A stretch of DNA of 64,000 bases, taken from contig NZ_LMHW01000011.1 in the NCBI RefSeq assembly GCF_001428525.1, positions 124,001-188,000 on the forward strand, in the 5' to 3' direction. Under the pieces are notes generated by a model, which saw only the letters and a program-made list of their open reading frames with translations, was not told the origin of the DNA and searched no databases. Both the position numbers and the translations under genes were made by a program. This stretch comes from Flavobacterium sp. Root186. GTDB taxonomy: Bacteria > Bacteroidota > Bacteroidia > Flavobacteriales > Flavobacteriaceae. How positions within the stretch are numbered: position 1 is the stretch's first letter; the number at the start of each line of letters is the position of its first letter. This document shows, one piece after another, positions 1 to 8,523 of this stretch.

Positions 1-57
1 AAAAATAAAGGAGTTTAAAACGAAACTTCGCATCAAAAACCAAAAATTAAATAAATT

Positions 58-1158
58 ATGAGAAAGACTTTTTTATTATTTGTGGCATTTGCCGCGCAGG
101 TAAATTTTGCTCAAAGTGTTTTTCCTACTGATGGCTCGAATGTGGGAATTGGAACTTTATCACCGGTTTCTAAATTACATGTTGTGGGTACAATAACCAG
201 CTACGAACCTATCGCTCTTAGTAGTACAGTTAACTCTTATCAGCTTATTAACAGTATTTCTGGAAATGTTGGAAATATATTAATAAATAACTTATGGACG
301 TACAGAGATGGGACTTTAAATAACTGGTTTAATGCCAGACTTCATGATGGGATTTCAATAGATGCTTCTTTCAAAACTCCAAATTTAGATACCAAAACAT
401 GGTGGGAAAGAGATCCCAAAGATAATATTCAGTCGTGGGGTAACGATGCAGTAACGTATATGACTATTAATCAGGGTAATGTTGGTATTGGAACCGTTTC
501 TCCTGTCAGTAAATTGTCTGTTATTGGATCTTTGACTTTAAATGGAGGTCTAAATAATGCATTAGAAAGACCATCGATAAATACTGGAACGTTAACATAT
601 GGTGAAATTCGAGGCTTTAGTAATTCAACGGATTTAGCAGATGATGGTTTCTTAAGAATTTCCGCAGGTGGTGGCACAAATTCTAGTACAAAATCTTTTA
701 TTGATTTGTCAGGATATTCAAGAATTCCAGATATGAATAGAAATATCGTATTTGGAACTTTTGGATTAGAACGTATGCGAGTTGATATCTATGGTAATGT
801 TGGTATTGGAACAATAAGTCCTTCAAACAAACTTGATGTAAATGGGACAATACATTCAAAAGAAGTAAAAGTAGACATGATAGGCTGGTCTGATTTTGTA
901 TTTAAAAAAGAATATAATTTGCCAACACTGGAACAAGTTGAAAAACATATTGCTGAAAAAGGACATTTAGAAAATATTCCAAGCGAAGAAGAAGTTTTAA
1001 AAAATGGAATTAATCTAGGGGAAATGAATGCGAAACTTTTGCAAAAAATTGAAGAATTGACTTTGTATAGCATTGAGCAGCAAAAAGAATTAAATTCTGT
1101 AAAAGCTAAATTGGAAAGAATTGAAAATTTACTTAGTGAAAAACTAGAAAATAAATAA
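58..1158 (+). CDS. Exported NVGIGT-repeat surface protein
   Basis: The 366-aa product begins with a cleavable signal peptide ending near FAQS (residue 20). It carries three copies of the motif NVGIGT-xSP-xxKL-xV, at about residues 28, 141 and 248, each the first strand of a beta-rich module. The last 100 residues form a conserved end piece (GWSDFVFKKEYNLP, HLENIPSEEEV, then a coiled coil starting LLQKIEELTLY). This architecture is widespread in Bacteroidota and resembles trimeric tail-fibre or adhesin tails whose C-terminus drives assembly; no enzymatic residues are visible. The next gene starts 11 bases downstream and shares the same end piece, so the two form a tandem pair, probably one transcript. 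The name is by motif only; the molecular role is unknown. Confidence 0.75.
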   Translation: MRKTFLLFVAFAAQVNFAQSVFPTDGSNVGIGTLSPVSKLHVVGTITSYEPIALSSTVNSYQLINSISGNVGNILINNLWTYRDGTLNNWFNARLHDGISIDASFKTPNLDTKTWWERDPKDNIQSWGNDAVTYMTINQGNVGIGTVSPVSKLSVIGSLTLNGGLNNALERPSINTGTLTYGEIRGFSNSTDLADDGFLRISAGGGTNSSTKSFIDLSGYSRIPDMNRNIVFGTFGLERMRVDIYGNVGIGTISPSNKLDVNGTIHSKEVKVDMIGWSDFVFKKEYNLPTLEQVEKHIAEKGHLENIPSEEEVLKNGINLGEMNAKLLQKIEELTLYSIEQQKELNSVKAKLERIENLLSEKLENK

Positions 1159-1169
1159 AACCAATAGAG

Positions 1170-2000
1170 ATGAAAAAGAATTTTTTATTTATAATTGTAT
1201 TACTAATTGCACAAAATATTTTTTCACAAACAGGAGGGAGAAGATTTTTTAACAAAAGCTTTTATGTTAACGATGTAACTCTTTTAGAATTAACGGATGA
1301 TTTAGGTCAATCCTTAAATAAAAATAATATCTATAAAGTCCAATTGGTAGTTACAGGAACGGGAACTAAAACAGGTGCTGAATATTTAGTATGGAATGAT
1401 GTAACTACTGCTTCTTGGCAGATTAGGGCAGTTACTTTGTCTGGCAATTCTTCAAATCATCCATTACTTATTGTAGAAAATAACATCGTAAAAGTTTATA
1501 CAAAACATATTAGTAAATATACCGTTTTTGCATTTATTGAAGAGATAATTTCTAACGAAGATGATGTACAGCCTTCGATTTTTGGTGCTGCATATCATTG
1601 GCAGCGAGATGGAACATTTTTATTTTATGGCGGAAATGTAGGTATTGGAACAACAGTTCCAACAGCTAATAAACTGGATGTTAAGGGAACGATTCATTCT
1701 CAAGAAGTAAAAGTTGATATGCTTGGCTGGTCTGATTTTGTATTTAAAAAAGAATATAATTTACCAACACTAAAAGAAGTTGAAACACATATTACCGAAA
1801 AAGGACATTTAGAAAATATCCCAAGTGAAGAAGAAGTTTTGAAAAACGGGATTAATCTTGGAGAAATGAACTCTAAACTTTTGCAGAAAATTGAAGAATT
1901 AACTCTTTATGCTATTGAACAGCAGAAAAATACCGAAAAATTAATGAAGATTATCGAAGAACAAAACAAGAGGTTAGAGGTTCTGGAAAATGGAAAATAA
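1170..2000 (+). CDS. Exported NVGIGT surface protein, paralogue of upstream gene
   Basis: The 276-aa product has a signal peptide (ending near IFSQT), an N-terminal beta-rich domain of about 135 residues unlike that of the upstream gene, one NVGIGT motif at about residue 153, and a C-terminal 95 residues nearly identical to the upstream protein (GTIHSxEVKVDMxGWSDFV, HLENIPSEEEVLKNG, LLQKIEELTLY). The ending is a predicted coiled coil. The pair therefore shares a constant assembly end with variable front ends. The gene closes the small operon, being followed at once by a hairpin terminator. Function is unknown; surface or matrix adhesin is the most natural guess. Confidence 0.75.
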   Translation: MKKNFLFIIVLLIAQNIFSQTGGRRFFNKSFYVNDVTLLELTDDLGQSLNKNNIYKVQLVVTGTGTKTGAEYLVWNDVTTASWQIRAVTLSGNSSNHPLLIVENNIVKVYTKHISKYTVFAFIEEIISNEDDVQPSIFGAAYHWQRDGTFLFYGGNVGIGTTVPTANKLDVKGTIHSQEVKVDMLGWSDFVFKKEYNLPTLKEVETHITEKGHLENIPSEEEVLKNGINLGEMNSKLLQKIEELTLYAIEQQKNTEKLMKIIEEQNKRLEVLENGK

Positions 2001-2022
2001 ATTGAATGTAATGATATAACAG

Positions 2023-2055
2023 AAAGTCGCTTCTATAATGAAGTGGCTTTTTTTG
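2023..2055 (+). terminator. Rho-independent terminator
   Basis: Stem AAAGTCGCTTC / GAAGTGGCTTT (with G-U pairs) around a six-base loop, followed by a T-run, 23 bases after the stop of the second NVGIGT gene. Confidence 0.75.
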
Positions 2056-2081
2056 TTTATACTATTGGCGTAGCTTTAGAA

Positions 2082-2476
2082 TCAGTAGCCAACATTGTGC
2101 GAAAAATAAGCCGCATTCTTGAACTAAGAGATATGAAGTAGAAGCATTAGCTCAGGCTTTAGGAACAAATCAACAAGCAGTTTCTGCTATGGAAAACAGT
2201 GAAACTATCGACGATGATAAACTTGCAGAAGTGGCAAAAGCTCTTGGCGTAACTGTGGATACAATTAAAAATTTTTCGGACGAAGCGGCTATCAATTATT
2301 TTAATAGTTTTAATGAAGCTGTAAATAATAGTCATTTTGGAAATAATAATCATTGTATATTCAATCCTCTTGATAAATTGATTGAAGTTTATTAAGAAAA
2401 CAAAAAACTTTATGAGCGTTTGTTAGAAGCTGAGAAAGAGAAAATTGGTTATTTGGAGAAGTTGCTGGAAAAGTAA
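2082..2476 (+). pseudogene. Decayed XRE-family HTH regulator
   Basis: Conceptual translation gives RKISRILELRDMK, then (after a frame change at about 2138-2140, where one base appears lost) EALAQALGTNQQAVSAMEN, followed by DDDKLAEVAKALGVTVDTIK. This is a typical five-helix Cro/CI-like DNA-binding domain of Bacteroidota. A second lesion, TAA at 2393-2395, separates the body from a C-terminal coiled coil (LYERLLEAEKEKIGYLEKLL) that ends at 2476. The longest intact piece (2189-2395, 68 aa) lacks the first helices. Both lesions lie in one otherwise recognisable reading path, so this is a pseudogene unless sequencing errors are responsible. Confidence 0.75.
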
Positions 2477-2487
2477 AAGTATTTATG

Positions 2488-2520
2488 AAAAAGAGAGACA
2501 TTTAAGTCCCTCTTTTTTTT
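2488..2520. terminator. Bidirectional hairpin terminator
   Basis: AAAGAGAGAC-ATTTAA-GTCCCTCTTT with A-tract before and T-tract after. It can serve the decayed plus-strand gene and the converging minus-strand gene that ends at 2574. Confidence 0.65.
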
Positions 2521-2573
2521 ACTCTATAATATTTTATTGATTAAAAATAACCATGTTTGAAGCTTTGTTAATT

Positions 2574-2951
2574 TTATTCATTATGTAAAAACATTATAGT
2601 ATTCCAAATGGCATTCATCGTCTCAATATTTAATACCCAAATTGAACAACTTTCATTTATTTCAACAAATTCATATTCTGCTGTTTTACCAAATTTTAAA
2701 GCATTTTTTTTAAGAATTTTTAAAAAAGCGTCGTGAGAAATTTGCCCTTCAACTCTAAAATTTGAACAATAATAGGTAAAATCATTTCCAATAACAGTAT
2801 ATACATCATCATCTCTTCTAATCCCGACTAATGCAGAAAATCCCTTCTGTTTTAAATCTTTGATAAAATCAGAATCATTATTCACATAAAACTTACCTGC
2901 GCACAAATCTAATTTATTTCGTTTAATTCTTGCTTCGATATTTTTTTTCAT
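2574..2951 (-). CDS. Putative immunity protein for adjacent toxin tip
   Basis: A 125-aa cytoplasmic-looking protein with no signal peptide or membrane segment. I do not recognise the family. Its start codon overlaps the stop of the upstream fragment by the ATGA arrangement (2948-2951), the translational coupling typical of toxin C-terminus/immunity pairs. The small size, the lone partner that is clearly a C-terminal piece of something larger, and the nearby mobile-element debris all fit an orphan immunity gene. That role is inference from arrangement, not from sequence similarity. Confidence 0.45.
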   Translation of the reverse strand: MKKNIEARIKRNKLDLCAGKFYVNNDSDFIKDLKQKGFSALVGIRRDDDVYTVIGNDFTYYCSNFRVEGQISHDAFLKILKKNALKFGKTAEYEFVEINESCSIWVLNIETMNAIWNTIMFLHNE

Positions 2952-3241
2952 AAATCTTTTTGTAAAATATACATATTTTTTGGATTGCCAGTTTTTATAA
3001 CATCTAAACCTTGAAATTGTTTTCCCGATTGATAAAATTTTTCTAAAAATTGAGGAAGTGTCTTGTGAATTATTGGACCGGAATCAATACTTATTCTCTC
3101 CACTCCCAATGATTTAAGGCTTTGAGAAACTATGGACATATCTGAATATTTAAGTTTATCAGCATATGTAATTGGTATATGAGCAGTGCCATTTTTTACA
3201 TAAATATCAGAGGCATAAAAACCCGCTCTGCTAAGTGTTCT
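2948..3241 (-). pseudogene. Truncated toxin C-terminal tip (orphan)
   Basis: The minus frame is open from about 3241 to the stop at 2948 and has no convincing start at its upstream end; the first ATG (3139) lies in the middle of continuous coding-like sequence (before it, RAGFYASDIYVKNGTAHIP). It ends GNPKNMYILQKDL. This looks like the last ~95 residues of a larger secreted protein, cut off on its 5' side 15 bases before a 199-bp inverted-repeat element. Coupled to the downstream small gene by an ATGA overlap, it matches the pattern of displaced polymorphic-toxin tips. The toxin family is not recognised. Confidence 0.5.
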
Positions 3242-3255
3242 TTAACTACATAAAC

Positions 3256-3454
3256 AAGCTGCGCAAATGTCTCTGACTTTGAGCTATTCCAAATATATTT
3301 AAAAATCGTAGACATCTCAAAGTCTCTAACTTTAAAAAAATAAGCTTACCTTAATCTTATCAAGAAGTATATTCAAAAAGTCAGAGACTTTTGAGAAAGT
3401 TATAATTTCTAAGAACAAAAGAATTGCGCAAAGTCAGAGACATTTGCGCAGCTT
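3256..3454. mobile_element. MITE-like element, copy 1 (perfect 26-bp terminal inverted repeats)
   Basis: The two ends, 3256-3281 and 3429-3454, are exact reverse complements (core TGCGCAAATGTCTCTGACTT). Inside are two more degenerate copies of the AGTCAGAGACTT unit, near 3319 and 3380. It has no coding capacity. A second copy with the same ends and a partly shared right flank lies at 37946-38169. Small size, terminal repeats and multiple genomic copies suggest a non-autonomous, transposase-mobilised element, although no flanking target duplication is obvious. Confidence 0.7.
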
Positions 3455-3467
3455 TTTATGAGAACTC

Positions 3468-3579
3468 TTCGGGGAGCGGGGGAAATATTCCCCTTTTCAA
3501 TCTCACTAACAATCTGAAGTTTTAGTGACATACTGTAATCTCGTTGACTACGCTTTACATACTTTATTTGATCTTCCAT
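3468..3579 (-). pseudogene. IS3-type transposase OrfA fragment (N-terminus only)
   Basis: From an ATG at 3579 the minus strand reads MEDQIKYVKRSQRDYSMSLK then LQIVSEIEKG, the characteristic start and first helix of the IS3/IS150-group OrfA helix-turn-helix protein of Bacteroidota. Homology stops after about 35 residues, close to the right end of the MITE-like element, so only the 5' tip of the gene survives. Confidence 0.6.
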
Positions 3580-3628
3580 AACGATGGCTTTTTGTGTATC
3601 GCTATTTCAGGACTAGACAAAGATATAC

Positions 3629-3666
3629 AATAAAAAAAGAGACTTATAAAGTCTCTTTTTTTATTG
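3629..3666. terminator. Hairpin terminator
   Basis: AAAAAAAGAGAC-TTATAAA-GTCTCTTTTTTT, symmetrical and usable on either strand. The rest of the gap 3667-3827 is AT-rich and holds nothing I can identify. Confidence 0.65.
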
Positions 3667-3827
3667 TAATAAGTAAAAGCTAGATCTATTTTTTTAAAAT
3701 TATCTGCGAATTAGTAATAATTATTTTTTTTTTGTGAAATTAAAGTCATTTTTATTTAACATAAACTTCCTTCGAAAAATATTTAAAACTTTTTTTAATA
3801 GTTAAATCAGATTTTTCATTGTTAGTT

Positions 3828-4565
3828 TCATAATGCATTTCTTCGAGAAAGCCTTTTATGTTTTTCTTTCCAGAAGTTTTGAATTCCAAACCAAATATCA
3901 TCTTTATTTGTTGAATAAAAAGTATCTAATTTTACAGTGTTCAAATTACTAAAATCCGGATTAATACCTTGCCCTACATAAACAGCATATTTGCTGTCTT
4001 TTGAAAATGTTGGTTTACATTTAATTGATCCAATTGATCTTCCAATGTTTAATGTATCTGCTAATTTAATGGTAAATGTATCGCTTTGTAATTTTATTTC
4101 GCGACCGTCTAAATCATATTTTATACGTTGATTTAGTACTTCTTTGCCCTCAATTGTAAAGATTTCATCTTTTTGAATTAACTGCCCTTTATCATTGTAT
4201 ATTTTCCACCATCCATTTTTATTATTATTGTACAAAGGACCAAAAGCTTTAATTTTTTTGTTTTTATGGTACTCGTACTGTATCGTATTTATTGAATCGA
4301 TTCGGTATTTTTTTCCAATCAAATTGCCTTGTTCATTATAAAAAAAACTTACTGATTGTCTGTTTTTTTTAAAACTCGTAGCTTCTTTTAATTTTCCTGT
4401 TTCAAAGTATTCCTGAGATTTAACCTGATTATTTAAATCGTCATAATAGAATACAGATTTTAATTTACCATTTTGAAAATACTCTTCTTCTGTATGTGAA
4501 TTTTTATTATTACAACTAATTAACATGAAAATTATTAGTATAATAATAAGTTTTATTTTCCCCAT
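3828..4565 (-). CDS. MORN-type (YwqK-like) lipoprotein
   Basis: The 245-aa product has a type II signal peptide with lipobox LISC (Cys18), so it is probably a periplasmic or outer-membrane lipoprotein. Residues 27-135 hold degenerate MORN-variant repeats (YFQNGKLKSV-FYYDD, YFETGKLKEATSF, YNEQGNLIGKKY, GWWKIYNDKGQL), the arrangement seen in the YwqK family, often labelled antitoxin by genome context. The C-terminal 90 residues form a second, unrecognised domain. The start overlaps the end of the upstream gene by 13 bases, so they are co-translated. It could be an immunity lipoprotein for that partner; evidence is positional only. Confidence 0.65.
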   Translation of the reverse strand: MGKIKLIIILIIFMLISCNNKNSHTEEEYFQNGKLKSVFYYDDLNNQVKSQEYFETGKLKEATSFKKNRQSVSFFYNEQGNLIGKKYRIDSINTIQYEYHKNKKIKAFGPLYNNNKNGWWKIYNDKGQLIQKDEIFTIEGKEVLNQRIKYDLDGREIKLQSDTFTIKLADTLNIGRSIGSIKCKPTFSKDSKYAVYVGQGINPDFSNLNTVKLDTFYSTNKDDIWFGIQNFWKEKHKRLSRRNAL

Positions 4566-5107
4566 GATTTTAAATATGAATTTTTTAATGCTTCTTTTTG
4601 ATAATAAATTCTATTTAGTGAATCTACCTGTCGATCTACTTTGTGTGGATCGCCTACAAGGTGTAAAGTTATTATTTTTTTAGTAATTGTACTGTCAAAT
4701 AGATTAATGTTATGATCTTCTTGTTGATATCTAATATATTTGTAATTATATTGATCATCAAATTTCCCTACTTGGTCTCCATGTAAATAACCACCAGTTA
4801 AGTCTCTTGAATATTTTAAAAAGTTATATTGAGCTTTTCCACCGCCACCGCCAATTGGGAAGACCATTTCATTTGCATAAATAGGGTTATCACGCTGTCC
4901 ATCTTTACCTAGTTTTTGTCCTAATTCGTCTGTTCCTCCACCGGTTCCCCATACAGGATGTCCACTAAAATTATTCTCAAACCATTTCCATTTTGTATTT
5001 GGAAAAGGATCATAAAAAGTGTTTGAAAAAACACCAAAATTACCAAAGGCATCATTATGGTTAGAACTCATAGGCATACAAGATATAATATTGATTTTTA
5101 TATTCAT
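4553..5107 (-). CDS. Unknown protein coupled to MORN lipoprotein
   Basis: 184 aa. The N-terminus (MNIKINIISCMPMSSN) could be a short signal with a poor lipobox or simply lie upstream of a later start at Met11 or Met13. Visible features are an aromatic-rich segment (FPNTKWKWFENNF), a glycine run (FPIGGGGGKAQYNFLKYSRD) and a charged C-terminus. No family is recognised. It overlaps the lipoprotein gene by 13 bases. Given the toxin/immunity debris just downstream, a secreted effector with a lipoprotein partner is possible, but the sequence does not show it. Confidence 0.45.
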   Translation of the reverse strand: MNIKINIISCMPMSSNHNDAFGNFGVFSNTFYDPFPNTKWKWFENNFSGHPVWGTGGGTDELGQKLGKDGQRDNPIYANEMVFPIGGGGGKAQYNFLKYSRDLTGGYLHGDQVGKFDDQYNYKYIRYQQEDHNINLFDSTITKKIITLHLVGDPHKVDRQVDSLNRIYYQKEALKNSYLKSWGK

Positions 5108-5184
5108 TTTTCTTTACGGGAAACCTCATTTTGGATATTTTTTTTAAATAATCTTAGTTCTAATATCTAACTTCCAGAAACAAA

Positions 5185-5220
5185 AAAAGAGCAAAATCTA
5201 ATGACTTTGCTCTTTGCTTT
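5185..5220 (-). terminator. Terminator of the MscS-type gene
   Basis: AAAGAGCAAA-ATCTAATGA-CTTTGCTCTTTG hairpin 27 bases beyond the stop of the minus-strand channel gene, with an A-run on the plus strand (T-run in the transcript). Confidence 0.7.
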
Positions 5221-5246
5221 TATAATGGTTGAAATAAAAGAATTTT

Positions 5247-7589
5247 CTATGTCGAAAAAGTCAACCCTTTTGCTTTAAAGTTACTAAACAAAACTTGTTT
5301 CGCTGTACTTATAGTTTCTTCGGTTCTGTAAATACTGCACCAAAATTTAATCTGTATTTTAAATTTTCCATCAGAAATAGAATTGTAATAAATCTGAGAC
5401 GGTTTGGTGTTATTTACTAAAGGAAGACTTTCAAGAGAACTTAAAATAGTTGCATTTATATCTTCGGGAGTTGCATCGCCGCTAATTTCAATAGAAATAT
5501 CTACCAGTTTAAAATTATCGGTATACGTCCAGTTGGTAATGTTTTGAGATAATAAATTACCATTTGGGATAATGATTTCGGCACCATTTGGAGCATTGAT
5601 TTTTGTTGTTCTTAATCCCATTGATTTTACTCGTCCAGATTCAGAACTAATATCAATAACATCTCCAATTTGAATTGGTTTATCAAAAATCAAAATAATA
5701 CCCGAAACAAAATTGTTTACCACGTTTTGAAGTCCAAGTCCAACACCAACACCTAATGCGCCTAAAAGAATACTCAGTTTATCTAAAGGCATTCCGGAAG
5801 CTGCGACGGCCAAAAGATAACCCACAATAAGAACAATAAGTCTGGTAATTAATAGCTTAGAGTGTTGTCTTTTGTTTATGTTTTCTTCGTTTTCATCTTC
5901 AATTTCTCCAAAAAAGTAGGCAACATAATTTTGCAGTAAATGTGCAGCCCAGACAATAATGAAAAATAAAACGATATTCCCTAAAGTAAAAGTGATGCTT
6001 CCAATGGTATTAGGACGGCTAAGTAAAGTGGCAAGAGAAGAACGTAATGATTCCCAAATGTTTAAATTGGAAGCAATTACAACCAGCCACATATAACTGA
6101 TTATAATTATAAAAGGTTTTTTGAGTGTATCAGATACATTCTCGTAATCAAATATTTTTTCGATTCCTCTTTTTATACGTGTTGTGTAAATTTGCAAAAG
6201 GATTATTTCCAGAATTATTTTTAAAAGAACACTTAAAGCAACAATCTGCGTCAGCGAAATAAATGCAGTTAGGCTCAACATATTTGAAAGCGAAACTCTT
6301 CCGAAAATATTATAAAGAATTGATAATCCATTTAATCCGATAAAAATAATGCTGGCCCATTTAAAGAATCCTTTGATATACAATTGATCTTTTAAACTTT
6401 TTATTTGAACTAAGCCATATCGTATTCCTAGAATATTTATGATGATAAAAGAACAGCGTTGAAATAGTCCAACTTCGATAAAAAGGTCAAGGAAGCAAAG
6501 GGCAAAAAATAATCCGAAAAGCAATAGCCAGTTACGCATTGATTTTCCAGACCAGTCATTTTTAAATATAATAGTCAGTACACCTAGTGAACCTAACTGA
6601 AGCAGCTCTAAAAATAGAGCAGGAGCATATAAATTTGTAACTATAGCAATGTTTAAACCTATAATAATTACAGGCAAAATAACACCTCTGTTTAAATATT
6701 TAAAATTAAAAAGAGAAAGATTCTCGGCATGACCGTTAGATTTTAAGTATTTCAAATTTCGTGAAATATACCAGGCCAAAAGTCCCATGAAGAAACATAA
6801 CGTAATTAACCCGCCTGCTTTGTAGCTTAAATAATAAGCAGCAACATTTTCTTCGATTATAACTTTTGCTTTAATGTTGTGCGATACCACTTTTTTTGCT
6901 GTAGTATTAGTGCTCCATAATGACGGATATTCTTTTTTAAGAATACTGATTCCAGATTTTTCGAGTTTTGTTTCTACAGTTGTTAAGGCGTTTGAAACAG
7001 CAATTTTATGCTCTACTGTCAGTCTTTTTTTGATATTTAAAATTTCCTGATTTTTCGTCATCAGGCTGTCCGTTTTTAGATATCTTTTTTTAAGACTGGC
7101 TAATTCTGTTTTAAATTGTTTTCTGCGAATGGTATCTTTTATAAGTGTAAAAAGAGTTTTGTCTTTACGTAGATCAATAATTCTACTTTTAATTTTTTCA
7201 AGATTAGAATTACGGTGATCTATCGCTTTATTTTGATCGTTTAATTCCTGTTCGATTTCTTTTAAAACGATACGATACATTTGCTGATTTCGCACATTCG
7301 GATTAGCACCTTTTAAACTTGCTAATATTAAATCGAGTTTGCTTTCGGTTCGTTTAATTTCTCCAAATAAGTGAAAAGTGTTTCCTTCGAATTCGGCATC
7401 ATTTGCAGCCGATTGCAAAACATCTCCTGCTTTTTCAATAGACATTAAGTAATCACTGTCTGTTGCGGTTTCTTCAAATAGTTTTGACTTGTTTTCTGTT
7501 TTTGAAGCTGTAGTCTGCGAATACGAAAATGATACGAAAAACAGTATCATTAATAAGGCGGATAGATAAGAATTTCTTTTTGAATTCAT
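5247..7589 (-). CDS. Large MscS-family mechanosensitive channel
   Basis: 780 aa, far longer than E. coli MscS (286 aa), matching the MscK/YbdG-like large class. Order of parts: signal peptide (1-24), a periplasmic coiled-coil domain to about residue 235, then about ten hydrophobic segments, then the conserved MscS core near 595-690 (pore helix LGALGVGVGLGLQNVVNNF, then VSGIILIFDKPIQIGD, beta-domain loop INAPNGAEIIIPN) and a cytoplasmic C-terminal domain. It should release solutes on hypo-osmotic shock. The gene is monocistronic: its own terminator lies downstream and a strong inverted repeat lies immediately upstream. Confidence 0.92.
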   Translation of the reverse strand: MNSKRNSYLSALLMILFFVSFSYSQTTASKTENKSKLFEETATDSDYLMSIEKAGDVLQSAANDAEFEGNTFHLFGEIKRTESKLDLILASLKGANPNVRNQQMYRIVLKEIEQELNDQNKAIDHRNSNLEKIKSRIIDLRKDKTLFTLIKDTIRRKQFKTELASLKKRYLKTDSLMTKNQEILNIKKRLTVEHKIAVSNALTTVETKLEKSGISILKKEYPSLWSTNTTAKKVVSHNIKAKVIIEENVAAYYLSYKAGGLITLCFFMGLLAWYISRNLKYLKSNGHAENLSLFNFKYLNRGVILPVIIIGLNIAIVTNLYAPALFLELLQLGSLGVLTIIFKNDWSGKSMRNWLLLFGLFFALCFLDLFIEVGLFQRCSFIIINILGIRYGLVQIKSLKDQLYIKGFFKWASIIFIGLNGLSILYNIFGRVSLSNMLSLTAFISLTQIVALSVLLKIILEIILLQIYTTRIKRGIEKIFDYENVSDTLKKPFIIIISYMWLVVIASNLNIWESLRSSLATLLSRPNTIGSITFTLGNIVLFFIIVWAAHLLQNYVAYFFGEIEDENEENINKRQHSKLLITRLIVLIVGYLLAVAASGMPLDKLSILLGALGVGVGLGLQNVVNNFVSGIILIFDKPIQIGDVIDISSESGRVKSMGLRTTKINAPNGAEIIIPNGNLLSQNITNWTYTDNFKLVDISIEISGDATPEDINATILSSLESLPLVNNTKPSQIYYNSISDGKFKIQIKFWCSIYRTEETISTAKQVLFSNFKAKGLTFST

Positions 7590-7593
7590 AATT

Positions 7594-7620
7594 AATTTGG
7601 TGATTTAAGGTCACCAAATT
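7594..7620 (-). promoter_or_regulatory. Inverted repeat abutting the MscS-gene start
   Basis: Perfect 10-bp arms AATTTGGTGA / TCACCAAATT with a 7-base spacer, ending four bases upstream of the start codon. In the mRNA it would sequester the ribosome entry region; as DNA it could be an operator. Which applies cannot be told from sequence. Confidence 0.5.
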
Positions 7621-7694
7621 TAATTGTTTTTTGGATAGAAATGTTTTTAAGAAATGGGAAATTTAAGAAAAGAAAGATCTGTCGACTATAAAGT

Positions 7695-7734
7695 AAAATG
7701 TCCTTGAATATTTTATAATATTCAAGGACATTTT
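7695..7734 (-). terminator. Terminator closing the 40-kb minus-strand cluster
   Basis: AAAATGTCCTTGAATATT / AATATTCAAGGACATTTT forms a long, nearly perfect hairpin 37 bases after the stop of the last tip gene. Confidence 0.75.
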
Positions 7735-7770
7735 CTTAAAAATGAAAAGGAATTTACTGTATTTTATTTT

Positions 7771-8520
7771 TTAAAGAGGAAAAGATATCCCATTTCCTGA
7801 ATTATACAATTTATTAATATCATCTTGATTTAGCACTCTGTTTTTCCAAATACCGAGTTCGTCAACGTATCCGACATGTCTTAAAGTTGATGATAAAGTC
7901 CAGTTAGCAGTACCAATTCTGGTAGTACTGTTTCCTATGTTCATTCCTAAGTACTGACCTATGCTTGTATCGTTTATTGTTTGACTTATAGAATTAATAT
8001 ATATATTAGTACCAGAAACTGTTTTTGATCCATTATCAGTAACGACAATATGATACCAATTATTTAAAGCTATAACCCCATTTGGAGTTATTGCGCTTTG
8101 ATACATTGCATTTGACCCTGCTGAAAATTTGGTTAATGTTGCAGCACCAAAAGGCGTTAAATGTATTTGCCATTCAACATCTGTTGAATTACTTCTTTTA
8201 TTTATAATCCAGTTTCCAGTAGATGAAAAATTAGTTGCATAAAACCAGAAGGAAATAGAAAATGGGATATCTGCCCCGTTTCCTGATGTAAAACTAAAGT
8301 TTACATTATTTGGTATATCAACATACGCTACAGTTGATAAAGGAAAATTTATTGCACTTCCTATTTTTCCGGTTACATAATTTGTATTTGTAGTAATTCC
8401 ATTTGGGGATAGGCCGGTTGATTCGGTAACATCTCCATTAAATTTGTAATATGCAACTAAGTTATCTTGTAGTTTGGATTTTTTTTTCCCAAAAATAGTA
8501 TTTTGTAATAAGCTTCCCAT
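7771..8520 (-). CDS. Fibre tip protein with LamG/concanavalin-like jelly roll
   Basis: 249 aa, no signal peptide. The first residues (MGSLLQNTIFGK) match the start of the tip gene at 10988-11974 (MSSLIQNTIFGK), a shared docking segment. From residue 20 onward the protein is a LamG-like jelly roll: LVAYYKFNGDVTESTG at the front, ISFWFYATNF, WYHIVVTDNG, and the closing VDELGIWKNRVLNQDDI motif typical of the family. Such domains bind glycans, so receptor recognition is a reasonable role. It is the last gene of the cluster, three bases after the upstream adaptor gene. Confidence 0.75.
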   Translation of the reverse strand: MGSLLQNTIFGKKKSKLQDNLVAYYKFNGDVTESTGLSPNGITTNTNYVTGKIGSAINFPLSTVAYVDIPNNVNFSFTSGNGADIPFSISFWFYATNFSSTGNWIINKRSNSTDVEWQIHLTPFGAATLTKFSAGSNAMYQSAITPNGVIALNNWYHIVVTDNGSKTVSGTNIYINSISQTINDTSIGQYLGMNIGNSTTRIGTANWTLSSTLRHVGYVDELGIWKNRVLNQDDINKLYNSGNGISFPL

Positions 8521-8523
8521 AAC

